A stretch of 64,000 nucleotides of DNA from Trichopria drosophilae (Eukaryota > Arthropoda > Insecta > Hymenoptera > Diapriidae): assembly GCA_030407085.1 (NCBI GenBank), contig CM059585.1:96256501-96320500 (forward strand), written 5' to 3'. The position numbers and the translations under genes were made by a program. Of this stretch, positions 1 through 10,447 are shown piece by piece (the stretch's first letter is position 1; each line of letters starts with the position of its first letter). The notes under the pieces are model-generated. The model was given only the letters and a program-made list of their open reading frames with translations. It made no database searches and was not told where the DNA came from.

Positions 1-893
1 GTGCGTATTAGATACGAAATAGTTAAAGGGTCTTTAAAATCTTTTGTTTTCCTCTGTACAAAGCCTAACATTCTAGAAGATTTCAAACGTACATGTTGTA
101 TGTGGTCGTGGAAGGAACATGTCTCGGACATGACGATACCGAGATCAGAATAAATACGAACTCCAGCGAGCGACTCATTAAATAAACAGTACTGGTACAA
201 AAACTTGTCAGAACGACGAGAAAAAGACATAACCCTACACTTAGATATATTTAGGCTCGAGGCATCCAAAGGTGAGTCAATGATTTTAAATAATTTAATA
301 TCATCGGCATAAATTAAAATATTTGCAAAAGAAATAACATTACCAATATCATTAATAAAGATGTTGAAAAGAATTGGACCCAAGTGCGATCCCTGAGGAA
401 CTTCTGAAGGAACCACATAAAGGATCTATTATTGTATTTTTTATTTTCACCCTTTGAATTCTACCAGACAAGTAGGACTTAATCCATCTTAGGAAAGTGC
501 CCGAGAACCCGATACCATTTAGCTTACTCATTAATAAGGAGTGATTTACTGATTCAAATGCTTTTGAAAAGTCCAGATAAATTGTATCCGCCTGATTATG
601 AGACGCGATTACATTAGGCACGAAGTCAGAAAATAAGAGCAGATTAGTTACCGTTGACTTGTCCTTACAAAAACCATGTTAACATTCAATAATGCCATTG
701 TTTAAAACGATATTCATTTTATTAGCCATAATAGCGTCGAAAAGCTTTGGTATGCAGTTAATAAACACGACCGGACGATAATTACAAACATTTGATTTAT
801 CGCTGTTTTTCCAAATAGGAGTAACGTAAGTCTCCTTCCATTTGGTAGGGAAGAAGTCACGAATCAACGAATTGTGCGCAATATTCAGTTACA
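1..893 (-). mobile_element. Non-LTR retrotransposon (jockey-like LINE) reverse transcriptase fragment, decayed
   Basis: Read on the - strand from about 893 to 1, this is the reverse transcriptase of a non-LTR retrotransposon. Visible blocks in order are PTKWKETYVTPIWK and NYRPVVFINCIPKLFD (RT motifs 0-1), DTIYLDFSKAFESVNHSLL (motif A with its catalytic Asp), a VPQGSHLGPILFNIFIND block (motif B, near 340-400) and IYADDIKLFK (motif C, near 300). It is broken: a stop at about 680 replaces the usual Gln before HGF, and a frameshift near 405-420 separates motif A from motif B. The element continues past the left edge. The YADD and LFNIFIND style resembles the jockey group, but I did not assign a clade formally. 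It is a dead copy, not a host gene. Confidence 0.9.
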
Positions 894-2200
894 AATTAGG
901 ACATTTTGTTTTTTTTAAAGTATGATTTATGGGCTTCCTTAATTGAATAGAAAGGACTTAGAAAGGGGGGTTTTCACAAACTATGCAGGGTATACAGCAC
1001 TTATACAAAATCGAAAAATAATACAAGCTATACTACAAAAAATATGACAATACATAATACTCTAGCAAGAAAAGTACCAAGTATTGTCTTAGCAACAGAG
1101 ACAACACCAACAAAAGTATTATGATCTCGCGACTAAAATATAAGCGTAGCTTCATTAAGAATGTACACCTACACTGTTAAAAATCACATTTCACGTACAG
1201 TCAATGCCCACTAACATATTAAATTTAATGGATTTGTAACTAAAGTGTATCCTTATGTGCAGGAACATAAATCTTAGAGTAATTTTGAATGTATATTTCA
1301 AGTGCATGAACATTATTTTTAATGCGTTTTGGCTAGCATACAAAATATATTTTCTAGGTGTATGCACAGGATGCCCTACTTTTTTTTTATAAACTAGGCA
1401 ATAACTATACACAAATGATCAAATCAGTATTTTGTTACAAAACTCTCTATATAGTGGATACAATTAAATGGATTAAAACTGTTTACAGATTGGTCAAAAA
1501 ATCCTACCTAATAACTATTCAGCAAAATTATTCAAAATATACAGTCGATCCTCTCAATTGAGCCGCTCTGTATAGTTCCACTTCCCCAGTTTGTCGAGCG
1601 AGCTTGTTCCCTTTCTACTGGTCTGAAATGTTTTCTCTCGAATTTCATGTACCTTCTTCTCAATAGTTCCGCTAAGCAAAATGCAAAATAGCCGTCTTGA
1701 ATCCTTCATAGTAATTTTGTTTTCTAGGCTTGCAATATAAAAAGTGTGATACCAAAGACAAAAAGATTTAATATAATACTGATAATATATATAGTAATAT
1801 TAATTGATACTGAATCTAAACTAATGTTATACGAACATGTCGCCTCACAACAATTAAATAAACAAAACACTCTTGGAGTCAAATTGGGCGTACCGGCATT
1901 ATTGCGAGAAAGCGCGAAAAATTTTCCGCGGACGAGTAGAAAGAAGGGAACCCGCGTTCTTGGAAAAACATTGCCCTTCTCCGCGTTGCCCGGAATTATT
2001 GAAAGGGTTTACTAAAAGAAAATACTGTAAAACTTGTTTATTGAATTTATTATAATTCCTTATGAGCCAATACTGATGATGGAAACGAATAAAAAACGTG
2101 TACAAAGATCGATTTAAAGAACACACGTGTTTTAACAGATTCGATAGTAAGTGTCCGTAATCCGTAGTATGTACCTTCATTTTATATAATTATAATTATA
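894..2200. other. AT-rich stretch, no supported gene
   Basis: This is AT-rich sequence with homopolymer runs between the LINE fragment and the first copy of the long repeat. The only part that stands out is a locally GC-richer open frame at 1873-2055, listed separately. I see no RNA gene or transposon ends here. Confidence 0.5.
1873..2055 (+). other. GC-richer open frame of about 60 codons, function unknown
   Basis: Within AT-rich DNA, 1865-2050 is noticeably richer in G and C and stays open for about 60 codons. It has a non-random residue mix: an Arg/Lys/Glu-rich stretch (CEKARKIFRGRVERREP) followed by clustered cysteines (HCPSPRC, then KYCKTC) and a TAA. There is no ATG at its start, so it would have to be an exon or a fragment. 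The spaced Cys pairs could be the zinc-ribbon-like tail of a transposase, but I do not recognise the family. A chance open frame is possible. Confidence 0.2.
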
Positions 2201-3585
2201 ACTAGTGTTGGCGTGGTGCCTCGCTCGCTTCGCTCGCTCAGAAACTTCGACCCAATAGAGAGTCGGCTATTCCTTAATACTCGTTTGTTTACTAACAGCT
2301 TGCAATTATATTATAAAATTATATTGATATTTGGGGGTCCAATCATATTTAGGTCCAAGTGGCTTCGATAGATATGTTACAACAATATATAGTGTTTCTT
2401 ATACAGGGTGGACCTCGGCTTGCGGGTCATAGGCATTCCATATGTTAAAGAAGTAACTAGATCTGTCATTCACGCGGTATTTAGAACTTGTCGGCTTTGC
2501 TACAATTCTTAATTCTGTTTTGTTATGCATTGTGAGAAATTAAAATCCTGTAGCAAACCCTAATTACCACGGGATTAATCGATTGATGATCTAGTTACCT
2601 CTTTAACATGGGATGCCTATGACCCGCCAGCCGAGGTCCACCCAGTATGTATGGAAATTGAAAATGAGCATTTTCAAAATTTCGACCCCGACAACAGGCC
2701 AGCCGAAGTATTAATAAATAAAAGTTGCAAAACACTTACTTCAAGAGCTTGTATTGTAATAGACTATTCGATGCATATTACATGTTTACAGTGTTTTACT
2801 AATTACTGTCTGTATCATTATGATCTTATATGTACAGTATATATACATATAATTCATCAAAGATATCTTGAAAGTGTCGAAAAGATCTCTGACGGATATA
2901 TTTTAGTTACTATAAGACATCTTTTAGATATATCAAAATAGTTATTTTCGTATCAAGGGCGTAAAAGAACTTATGCGCCCATAGGTGATTATCGGGCCCG
3001 AGGGGCTGGCGAAGACTACCCCTGGGGGTAGGGGGTCGAAACGTCGACATTTTATGAAAAACTATAGGGTAATTTTTTTGCCGACCTGACAAAATTCAAT
3101 ACTTTTTCAGACAATAGTCATAAAAATTTTAAACCGGTTTTTATGGCATTATCGTTGACTTTAGGAAGAATATGCATACAACCTTTTTTGTAGAGAATTT
3201 CATGCTCTATCATTTTTTAATAAAATTTGTATTTTTCAAAATAAATGCAAAAAACTACGAAGAAACTTAATTGGGGCTAATTTTTTTTCGTAATGGACGG
3301 ATGGATTTACGCCAAAATCTAATCAGATCTAAGTTATGCCAAGACGCGTATTTAAAAAAAAAATTATGTCAATACGCTTATCCGTTCGCGAGTTATCGCG
3401 AGACAAAAAGACGGGACGTACGGACGTACGTACGTACAAGATCACGGACACAAATTTTTTTATTGTTGATTTGGGTTCCTTAGGGTCTGAAACGTCGACA
3501 TTTGATGAAAAACTATAGGATAATTTTTATTCCCGAAGTGACCAAATTCATTACTTCGTCCAGACTTAGCCTGGGTCGAAGTAAT
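2201..3585 (+). repeat. Long interspersed repeat, copy 1 (interrupted by a MITE)
   Basis: The sequence from actagtgttggcgtggtgc to gggtcgaagtaat is repeated in the same orientation at 29296-30432, and its 3' part in inverse orientation at 19480-19840. It has no coding capacity and no terminal inverted repeat that I can see. Inside, a block of about 70 bp (GAAACGTCGACATTT then gatgaaaaactatagg) occurs twice, near 3038 and 3490. A short ACGT-rich microsatellite lies at about 3417-3440. Compared with copy 2, this copy carries an extra 242-bp MITE and an extra gctcgcttcgctcgctc-like stretch near 2222. Confidence 0.85.
2404..2645. mobile_element. 242-bp TA-target MITE with about 55-bp inverted repeats
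   Basis: The left end CAGGGTGGACCTCGGCTTGC and the right end are inverse complements over about 55 bp, with a few mismatches. TA flanks both sides (2402-2403 and 2646-2647). Copy 2 of the host repeat, at 29460-29480, reads cttatatgcatg with no insert, so the pre-insertion site is preserved. The TA duplication and CAGGGTG end suggest a Tc1/mariner-type non-autonomous element. It has no ORF. Confidence 0.85.
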
Positions 3586-3942
3586 TAATTACAACGGAAA
3601 TTTGTATGTACCGCTTGAGTCAATATGAAATATCTTACATTACTATATAAATGAAATAAATGTGGACTGGACAACGGAGCACATCAAACGCAGCGAACTG
3701 TTTACAATCCTTGACGTATGTTGTTTACGTTTGGCGGTTGTTATTCTTTTCATCGTCCGCGGTTCGTTCTTCAAATGTATACCTTGCTTTTACATTAGAA
3801 GACAATAATCGTCTGGTGTGGATTACCCGTTTTCATTGTGTAACTTTGGTAATTAGATCATTCTTTCCCGTCCGTTTATAATTACATTGTATTCTACCGC
3901 TAATGACCACACAATCGGATTAAATTATATTTTACATTTCAG
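3586..3942. other. Spacer, possibly intronic
   Basis: This AT-rich stretch ends in a good 3' splice site (tatattttacatttcag) at 3926-3942. I see no other feature. If the exon at 3943 is real, this is the 3' end of its upstream intron. Confidence 0.4.
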
Positions 3943-4074
3943 AAAAATTATGGAGAAAACCTATGTGCCTTTGCTGAGCATATAAACTTCTACGAAGTAA
4001 CTGATGAAAAAGTTAACGAAAATAATAACAGCAGTGATGATGATGACGATGATGATTGTACAAAAAATGGATAA
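3943..4074 (+). CDS. Probable terminal exon of an unidentified gene with an acidic tail
   Basis: A pyrimidine-rich acceptor (tttacatttcag) is followed by 43 open codons and a TAA. They read KNYGENLCAFAEHINFYEV, then an Asn/Asp-rich tail with a run of seven Asp, ending CTKNG. A canonical AATAAA lies 194 bp downstream at 4268. Acceptor, open frame, stop and polyadenylation signal in that order are what a last exon looks like. The upstream exons are not visible and probably lie left of the window. I do not recognise the protein. The Asp run comes from a GAT/GAC microsatellite and may be length-variable. Confidence 0.4.
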   Translation, partial: KNYGENLCAFAEHINFYEVTDEKVNENNNSSDDDDDDDCTKNG

Positions 4075-4267
4075 AAACTGAACAGAAACTGCATAAAATA
4101 TATCCAGACAATTTTTAAGATATTGTAAAAAAATACATCTACATATTATTATCTAAATTATTGTATAGAAACTATAGACAAAAAAGTTTGACCAGCACCA
4201 TTTCAAAGGACGATCTAGGAACTGGTCGGAAATGTATGTATCTATTTAAAAAAAAAATGTTTGTATA

Positions 4268-4273
4268 AATAAA
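4268..4273 (+). terminator. Polyadenylation signal AATAAA for the 3943-4074 exon
   Basis: AATAAA lies 194 bp after the TAA of the putative terminal exon and is followed by a T/G-rich stretch. The assignment depends on that exon being real. Confidence 0.4.
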
Positions 4274-5340
4274 ATGTTGCTATTATTCATGTGAAAATTG
4301 TGCGCGTTTGGTCATTAAAGAGTTAATTTGACAATTTTCGTGTTTCTACTCGTAAGCTCAAGTTTTTATATACACCAAGAGATACATTGTTCAAAACAGA
4401 CTTAAGAAAAATTAGCAATACTTTATACACTGCTCTAGACAGCCGTTATGATGTGCTGTTAAATAATGTTGATTACTTAATATATTGGCACAACGATGTA
4501 ACACACTTTGTGCCTGTATTGACTGTATTCTATACGAGGTACCCACTTCTGCCAAAATGTTTTTTTTTCATATTTGAATGGAGAATACATCCTCGCAAAA
4601 CAAAATTTTGAAATTGAGAAGTGTTTTTTGAAAGGTTTAAATTAATAAATAAAATCCAATTTTTGAAAGATTCAGCTGCACTCAATTTTTCATGTTTTTT
4701 GTCTGTTTCTACGAGAGGCATATGTTAGCATATTTTTACAAAATGTTATCAATAATAAAAATTCTATGCAACCACGAACTTGATTGGACAAGAATATTTT
4801 TTTTATAATAAATTCAAAAAATTCGTGTTCATTAAGTACGAGTTACATAGTTGAAAAATTTTACATTACTTGTGTTTTTCATGATGCTGTTAGGCAACAA
4901 ATCTACTAAAATGTATCATACCACTTGTATGTTGGGTAATTTTAAGTACCTATACATAGAAACTACACAGAAAAAAGAAAATGGTTAATTGAACATTTTA
5001 TTATATTAAAACGCTTTAATAAAAAAAGTAGATAAATCAACTATTTCCGTAGTAAATGTAACAATTTTATTATTCCATTTCCCATTTTCCGGTACTTAAA
5101 TCATTTGTACATAACTTCAAATATCAACTGTACCCTTTGATGATCTTAATTCTACTATTTACATATGTTAAAATCGTTTCTATCATTTTTTCTCTGTGTA
5201 TATTAATACAGTATCAATTTCATCATTAAATTGTCCGGTACTGTAAACAGTAGAACAATTCTCCATACCATATCAGTACAATAACTTTAAATATAGAAAA
5301 TTAATATTGCTGATTTGCTAAATATGTATGGCTTATATAC
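4274..5340. other. Intergenic, nothing recognised
   Basis: AT-rich DNA with many homopolymer runs. Short open frames here show no coding character. Confidence 0.5.
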
Positions 5341-5972
5341 CCCCGGAAAAATGACACTAACTGACCAAGACCGCTCTAGTATCTGCGTCATTCTCTGAAC
5401 ATTTCCGTTTTTTCATGCCATTTCGACCAATCGTTTTGGAGAAAAACAATCGTAAATATAGACATTTTTCAACATTCGCTACTATTTATCCCGAAAACGA
5501 TTAACTTTACGCTGTATACATATCTAACAAAACACGTTTGTTTTTGTTGAAACTACATACATAATAGAATTTTTCCATACTTTTTTGATTGATTTTGACT
5601 TTTTTATTTAAACAATTATTAATAACTTTGTAAAGGCTGCTTGAAAAACAACCATTCAAAATGAATAAATAAATTTAGTTAATGGCTGTGAACCGACCAA
5701 TTATAAAAAATAAAAAAATAAAAAGTAACTGAAAAATATGTAATTATATTGAAAAAGGAAAAATATAAAATAAAATATGTAATTAAGTTGTAAAAAAAAA
5801 TTAAATCGGTAATTATATTGAAAAAAAGGGGGAAGGTGGGGGTTATAAACCCTCTCGGGTCCCTCTTCAGGGGTTGAATTGTAATCATTCAAAATGGATT
5901 TTGTTAATAAATATACAAACAATCAATGGTGATAATTGCAGCCAAAACGGTCGTGGTCAGTTATGTCACCGG
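5341..5972. mobile_element. Probable foldback/MITE with short inverted ends
   Basis: The left end (ccccggaaaaatgacactaa, then ctgaccaagaccg) and the right end (cggtcgtggtcagttatgtc, then accgg) are imperfect inverse complements of about 25 bp. TA dinucleotides sit close to both ends. The interior is AT-rich, with a GC-richer patch at 5828-5875 and no coding frame. The exact ends and target duplication are uncertain. Confidence 0.5.
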
Positions 5973-6646
5973 TGTAACAGAATGTTAGTAAAAACTGCAG
6001 CCGATAGACAAATTATGCAACAATATCAGAAATTACGAAAAATATAACAACAATTTTAATTTGAACTAACGAGAAGTTAATTTGGTTTGTCGTCGCCAGA
6101 GGCAAACGCAACGTTAGCATCCCTATGAGAGGTGCCCATGATTCCCGTTGTAGAAGTTGGACTTTGATTCGATCATAAAGGATTCCATAGCCTCGCTTTA
6201 ATGTATGATTAATTTCATACTCGAATAGCATAAAATCATTATGACCTTGGTACATTTGAGTACAATGCCAATATATGATTAATATTTTATTATATGCTGG
6301 AAATTTATGTGCCAATGCTGGTTCAATAAATTTGACCTGTTTTATACAATTTATATATGTATTTAACAAAAAATCAACTTAAATCACTGAGAATTTACGT
6401 ACATAATTATATCTAACATTTTAATAAATTACTTAATGATTATGAAGTCAACAAATTTTTTTATTTTCCTTACGTATCTCTGTGACTTAACTAGAAATTA
6501 CAAAATTTTGTTTGAGAAAATTATTAAACGGTAATCGTAAAAAGCTTCTGTTAGATATTTCCGGAAAATTCCTAAAGAAATTTTTAACACTACAGTTGTA
6601 AAATATACCGTGGCTTTAAAATACCTTAACATGATAAACAACATGT
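5973..6646. other. Intergenic, nothing supported
   Basis: AT-rich sequence. A 118-codon - strand open frame (6013-6369) has no recognisable motif or coding composition and is not called. Confidence 0.5.
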
Positions 6647-6650
6647 TTAA

Positions 6651-7349
6651 CGCTTTAAGGACCAAATGTACATAAATTTAACGTAAAGTTTGATGGTAAT
6701 TTTTATTAGTAAACCGTTTTTTTATTGCCCAAACCCTGCTCTTTCAAAATAAAAAAATGCTGCAAATTTAAAAATAAACAAATTACAAGCATTTATTCAA
6801 CAAAAATCCGGATTTTTGTAGAATTTTATTTACATATCGTTATTTTTGTATCATTTTACGCATTGGAATACCTCAGATATTTATAAATATCACGTAAAAA
6901 ATGTTTTGGCTTGAATGTTTTTAGTCAGTCGACTGACCCGAATGAAATCACTTCAGACTTAGTTTTGGGAGGTTTTTGGGCTCGCTGACTCCAAATTTGA
7001 AGTTAGCTTTAAAAACATCAAAATGGTGGATCCAACATGACAACCGTGTTTACTAAAATCAAACGAAATCATTTAATTCTTGGTACTAGGTGGTTTTTGA
7101 AAAGGTGGCATTTTGCAGTTTGGAAAACTAACATCAGATTTTGGACTCAACGACCCGAAAATTTAACAGTGCCAAATTTGAAGTGATTTCATTTAGGTCA
7201 ATAAACTGAGTACACTCGACTATGATTTTGTGAAAAAAATTCAATTTTTCACAATAGTTCTATCTTCTAGTCCAATATTTTTGCGTTTTACTACTAAAAA
7301 GTACTGTCAAACTTCACGATAAATTTATGTACATTTGCTTCTTAAAGGG
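6651..7349. mobile_element. TTAA-flanked foldback element (piggyBac-type termini)
   Basis: TTAA occurs at both borders (6647-6650 and 7350-7353). The left end reads CGCTTTAAGGACCAAATGTA and the right end, reverse-complemented, CCCTTTAAGAAGCAAATGTA; both then continue into cataaattta. The TTAA target and CCYTTTAA-like end are typical of piggyBac-derived MITEs. The interior is non-coding and contains a diverged copy of the recurring 'caaaatggtggatccaaca' module at 7016-7040. It is related to the element at 9780-10929. Confidence 0.75.
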
Positions 7350-7353
7350 TTAA

Positions 7354-9241
7354 ACCAAAATCATTTCTTGTCATAGTTAAAATTGATGCTGTGTACTATT
7401 TATTATTTATTACCATACTAATTTTATTATTATTGAATGTAACAAGTGTTTCTCCAAATAAGGAAAGAATCTGTTACGTTTAATAAAAATCATTAATTTG
7501 ATCAATTTTAATTGATTTCTTAATTTAATTTGTCAAAGCACTCGTTATTGCGTTTGGATCTATGCATTAATTCGATTTAAGAAACCAAAATATGTAATTA
7601 TGTAATTCCAGAGTCGTTGACGTAATTGCCATGCCGTCAAGGTATCTGCAACTTTGTCAAATTACGCGTTCATGCTTGCCCACTCCGCAGAATGTCTTGA
7701 TAAGTGACACTCATGAAAAAACAATTTTTAAAAACAGTTTTTTTGTCGAAATATTGGACCTTAAATTTAAACTTTATTCTGAAATTAAAATGTGCATTGT
7801 AAAATTATAATAAAGGTGCCTAAAATAATATCGAAAATAGCGGCCAAAATAGGAAAAATCGACGAGAGGTTAATGAATTTTTTATCTGAAAATAACTTTA
7901 AGAAAAAATGTTATGAAACAAAAAGGTATCAGAGTTACTCAAAGAATACCCTGATATTTTTCAAATTCTGTTTTAAGACTTTTTCAAAATTTTGGGACTG
8001 TGAATAAAGTGTTTAAAAAATTACGACAAAATGTCGTATTCCTCGATCAATTCTAAAAACTTTTTGTTCAGCAACATTTTTTCTGAAAATTTATAATGTC
8101 CAAATAAAAAATTCCTGAACCTTTCGCTGATTTTTTCGTGGTTTAGTTGCCATTTTGGATACTTTAACCTTTATTTTCAAAATATTAATATGAATATTTT
8201 AAAGTTACAGTTTCGCAGACTCAATTCCTTTACTTCGAACCAGAATTCTGGAATTGTTTCAATGCAAAAAAAAACGATATAAAGGAAAAAAACAATTTAA
8301 AAAATTCATGTTTTTTGGAAATAATCGTATGTAGTTTTACATGGTTCAATTTTTTGAAAAATCTAATAAAATATTCTGAAAGTTCAGTCTACATCAGATA
8401 TCAGCTTCAACATTTTTCAGAACATTTTTTCCACACTAAAATTTCAAAAACAAATATCCATTTATGACTTAATGGGTTCAATCTCCCAGACAGGTAAAAT
8501 TTGAGGTAAAATAATTGTGTCATGCAAATATTATTCATTATTTTCAAACTTACAAAAAACCAAAATGTTCTACATGATGATTTCTAAGGCGTATAAAACT
8601 AAGAGTTGTCCATACTCCTACGCAAAAATCAAATTGCGAACCCTTTCAAAATTGGAATTCCCTGACACGTGAAATCTTGTGGTGACCGCATGTAACACCT
8701 CGGCAAGATGTAATTGACAATGCCAAGTCTTTTTGGTATCGGATATGTCTATTGGTTGGCAAATGGGGAATTACGCAAATGGGCAATCGCGTAAGTCGAT
8801 AAAGTGGGGCCTTTCGATGGGGCAATGGTTTTCATCTGGACCTCGGCTAGGATCCTCTCGCAGTCGCCTCGTGAACGGCACCGATAACACCACACTTTTA
8901 CGCAATTTATACCGACCCTGTCCGTTTTTTCCTGACATTTCCCGTCAGGAAAATCCTTATCCAAAATGCCTAAAAAATAGTAACTTTCTCAAAGAAACTT
9001 TGTACCTTTATTTCCGCTAATCCTGTTCATGTCTAATTCTTTTTTTTTAATCTCAAAAAATATTGTGGATTTTTATATTTTTTAAAGTGTTTATTAATGT
9101 TTAAAAATATACAAAATTTTTCCGAACGTTAAATATACTTTGGGATTAGTGTAATAACACGTGGTGTACTAGTGTTGGATTATGATCAATTTGGGGTTTT
9201 GATACTCGGTTGGATTTGTCATAAGAAGACCATTTTTAAAA
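7354..9241. other. Upstream region of the NRF-6-like gene
   Basis: Most of 7354-8600 is featureless AT-rich DNA. From about 8690 to 8960 the base composition rises in G and C directly upstream of exon 1, which may mark the promoter or 5' UTR. No clear TATA box or initiator could be assigned. Open frames here (for example 8733-9020) are not convincing as protein. Confidence 0.3.
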
Positions 9242-9458
9242 ATGATGAAAATACGAATTTTGATATGGATGGCTCTTGGACTCTTCTGGTCAATGGCACA
9301 AGGAGATGAGTTTACAGAAGAAAAGGAAATTATGGAACGTACACTACCGGCCTATGCTGTTGCATTACACGCTGCCATGCTGAATACGACAGAGTGTCAT
9401 AAAGAATTGCAATTATTCAGATCAGCTGTCGATAGACGGAAACTATGGGGACTAAAAA
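9242..9458 (+). CDS. NRF-6-like exon 1: signal peptide and start of NRF domain
   Basis: The first of two adjacent ATGs opens a frame with a typical signal sequence, then TLPAYAVALHAAMLNTTECH, the N-terminal part of an NRF domain with its first Cys. It ends CTAAAAA before gtttgtat (donor at 9459), leaving one base (phase 1). That base completes an ATG codon with the TG of exon 2, giving KMLDSSG. Confidence 0.9.
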
Positions 9459-10416
9459 GTTTGTATATCAAAATTTATTACTTCTAAAATTAGTACAATA
9501 TAGCTATTTTTATCGATTTAAAATTCTCATAGTATAAATATTATGATAAAACTAGTAATCTTTACTAAAAACCATTCTAAATTTTCTTGTATTGAAAGTT
9601 TGTTTTGAAATTACTAAATGAGATGGCAAAATTTACAAGACCAACTTTGCATTTCTACTCTGAGTGGAAAAATTTTATTCAGTAATTTCTAAAGATTTTA
9701 TAAATTAAACTGAGACAGTTACTTAAATTTATTTGAATTCTTATCGTCTTGAACTTTTCAATTAAAAACTTCTCTTTAACCCCAAAATATACAAAAACTT
9801 GTCATGAAGTTTGACAGTATTTTTTGGTATTAAAACGAAATGAAAAAAAATTGGATTAGAAATGCATTATGACTCAAAAGGTGCTATATCTGAGTATATT
9901 GCAAATTTCAAAATAAACAAATTAAGTGTCGTGAAGTAATAAATAACACGCGTTTTCATAGTTTTATTTTGAACTTCACATAATTTTTTATCATTTCGCA
10001 CATTAGAGTATCTTAAATGTCCATAAATAACGTGTCAAAAATATCTAAGCTTCAATGTGGTAGTATTTATTTTCAAAAAATACAACATGTCAATCCTCAA
10101 AATTGCATCCGAAATTAAAATTCTATTCCGACACAAAAATTATGCGCTTTTAAAAAAATGATTAGAGTATGAAGTTAGATTTTATGGAGGAATCCACTAG
10201 AACTTTATCAGAATTTTTTAGTAATATTTTGACAATTTGTTTATTTAAATCGTTTCAAAATTTAATAATGATTATAGAAAATCAAGAAAAATTTCTGGTA
10301 TGTTCTGTCATAAATTCTAATCAATTTTGTGTACGTAATGTACAATCATGTACGTAATGTTTTTCAAAAATTGATTTTTTTCGAGGAAACAAATCTCAAG
10401 TAATCAAAAATATAAA

Positions 10417-10447
<31 letters not shown>

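Noticed and set aside
6013..6369. 118-codon - strand open frame
   Set aside because: No recognisable motif, no composition shift, no splice or polyadenylation context; probably chance.
8733..9020. 95-codon + strand open frame just upstream of exon 1
   Set aside because: Residue mix is not protein-like, overlaps an equally long - strand frame, and the real start with signal peptide is at 9242.
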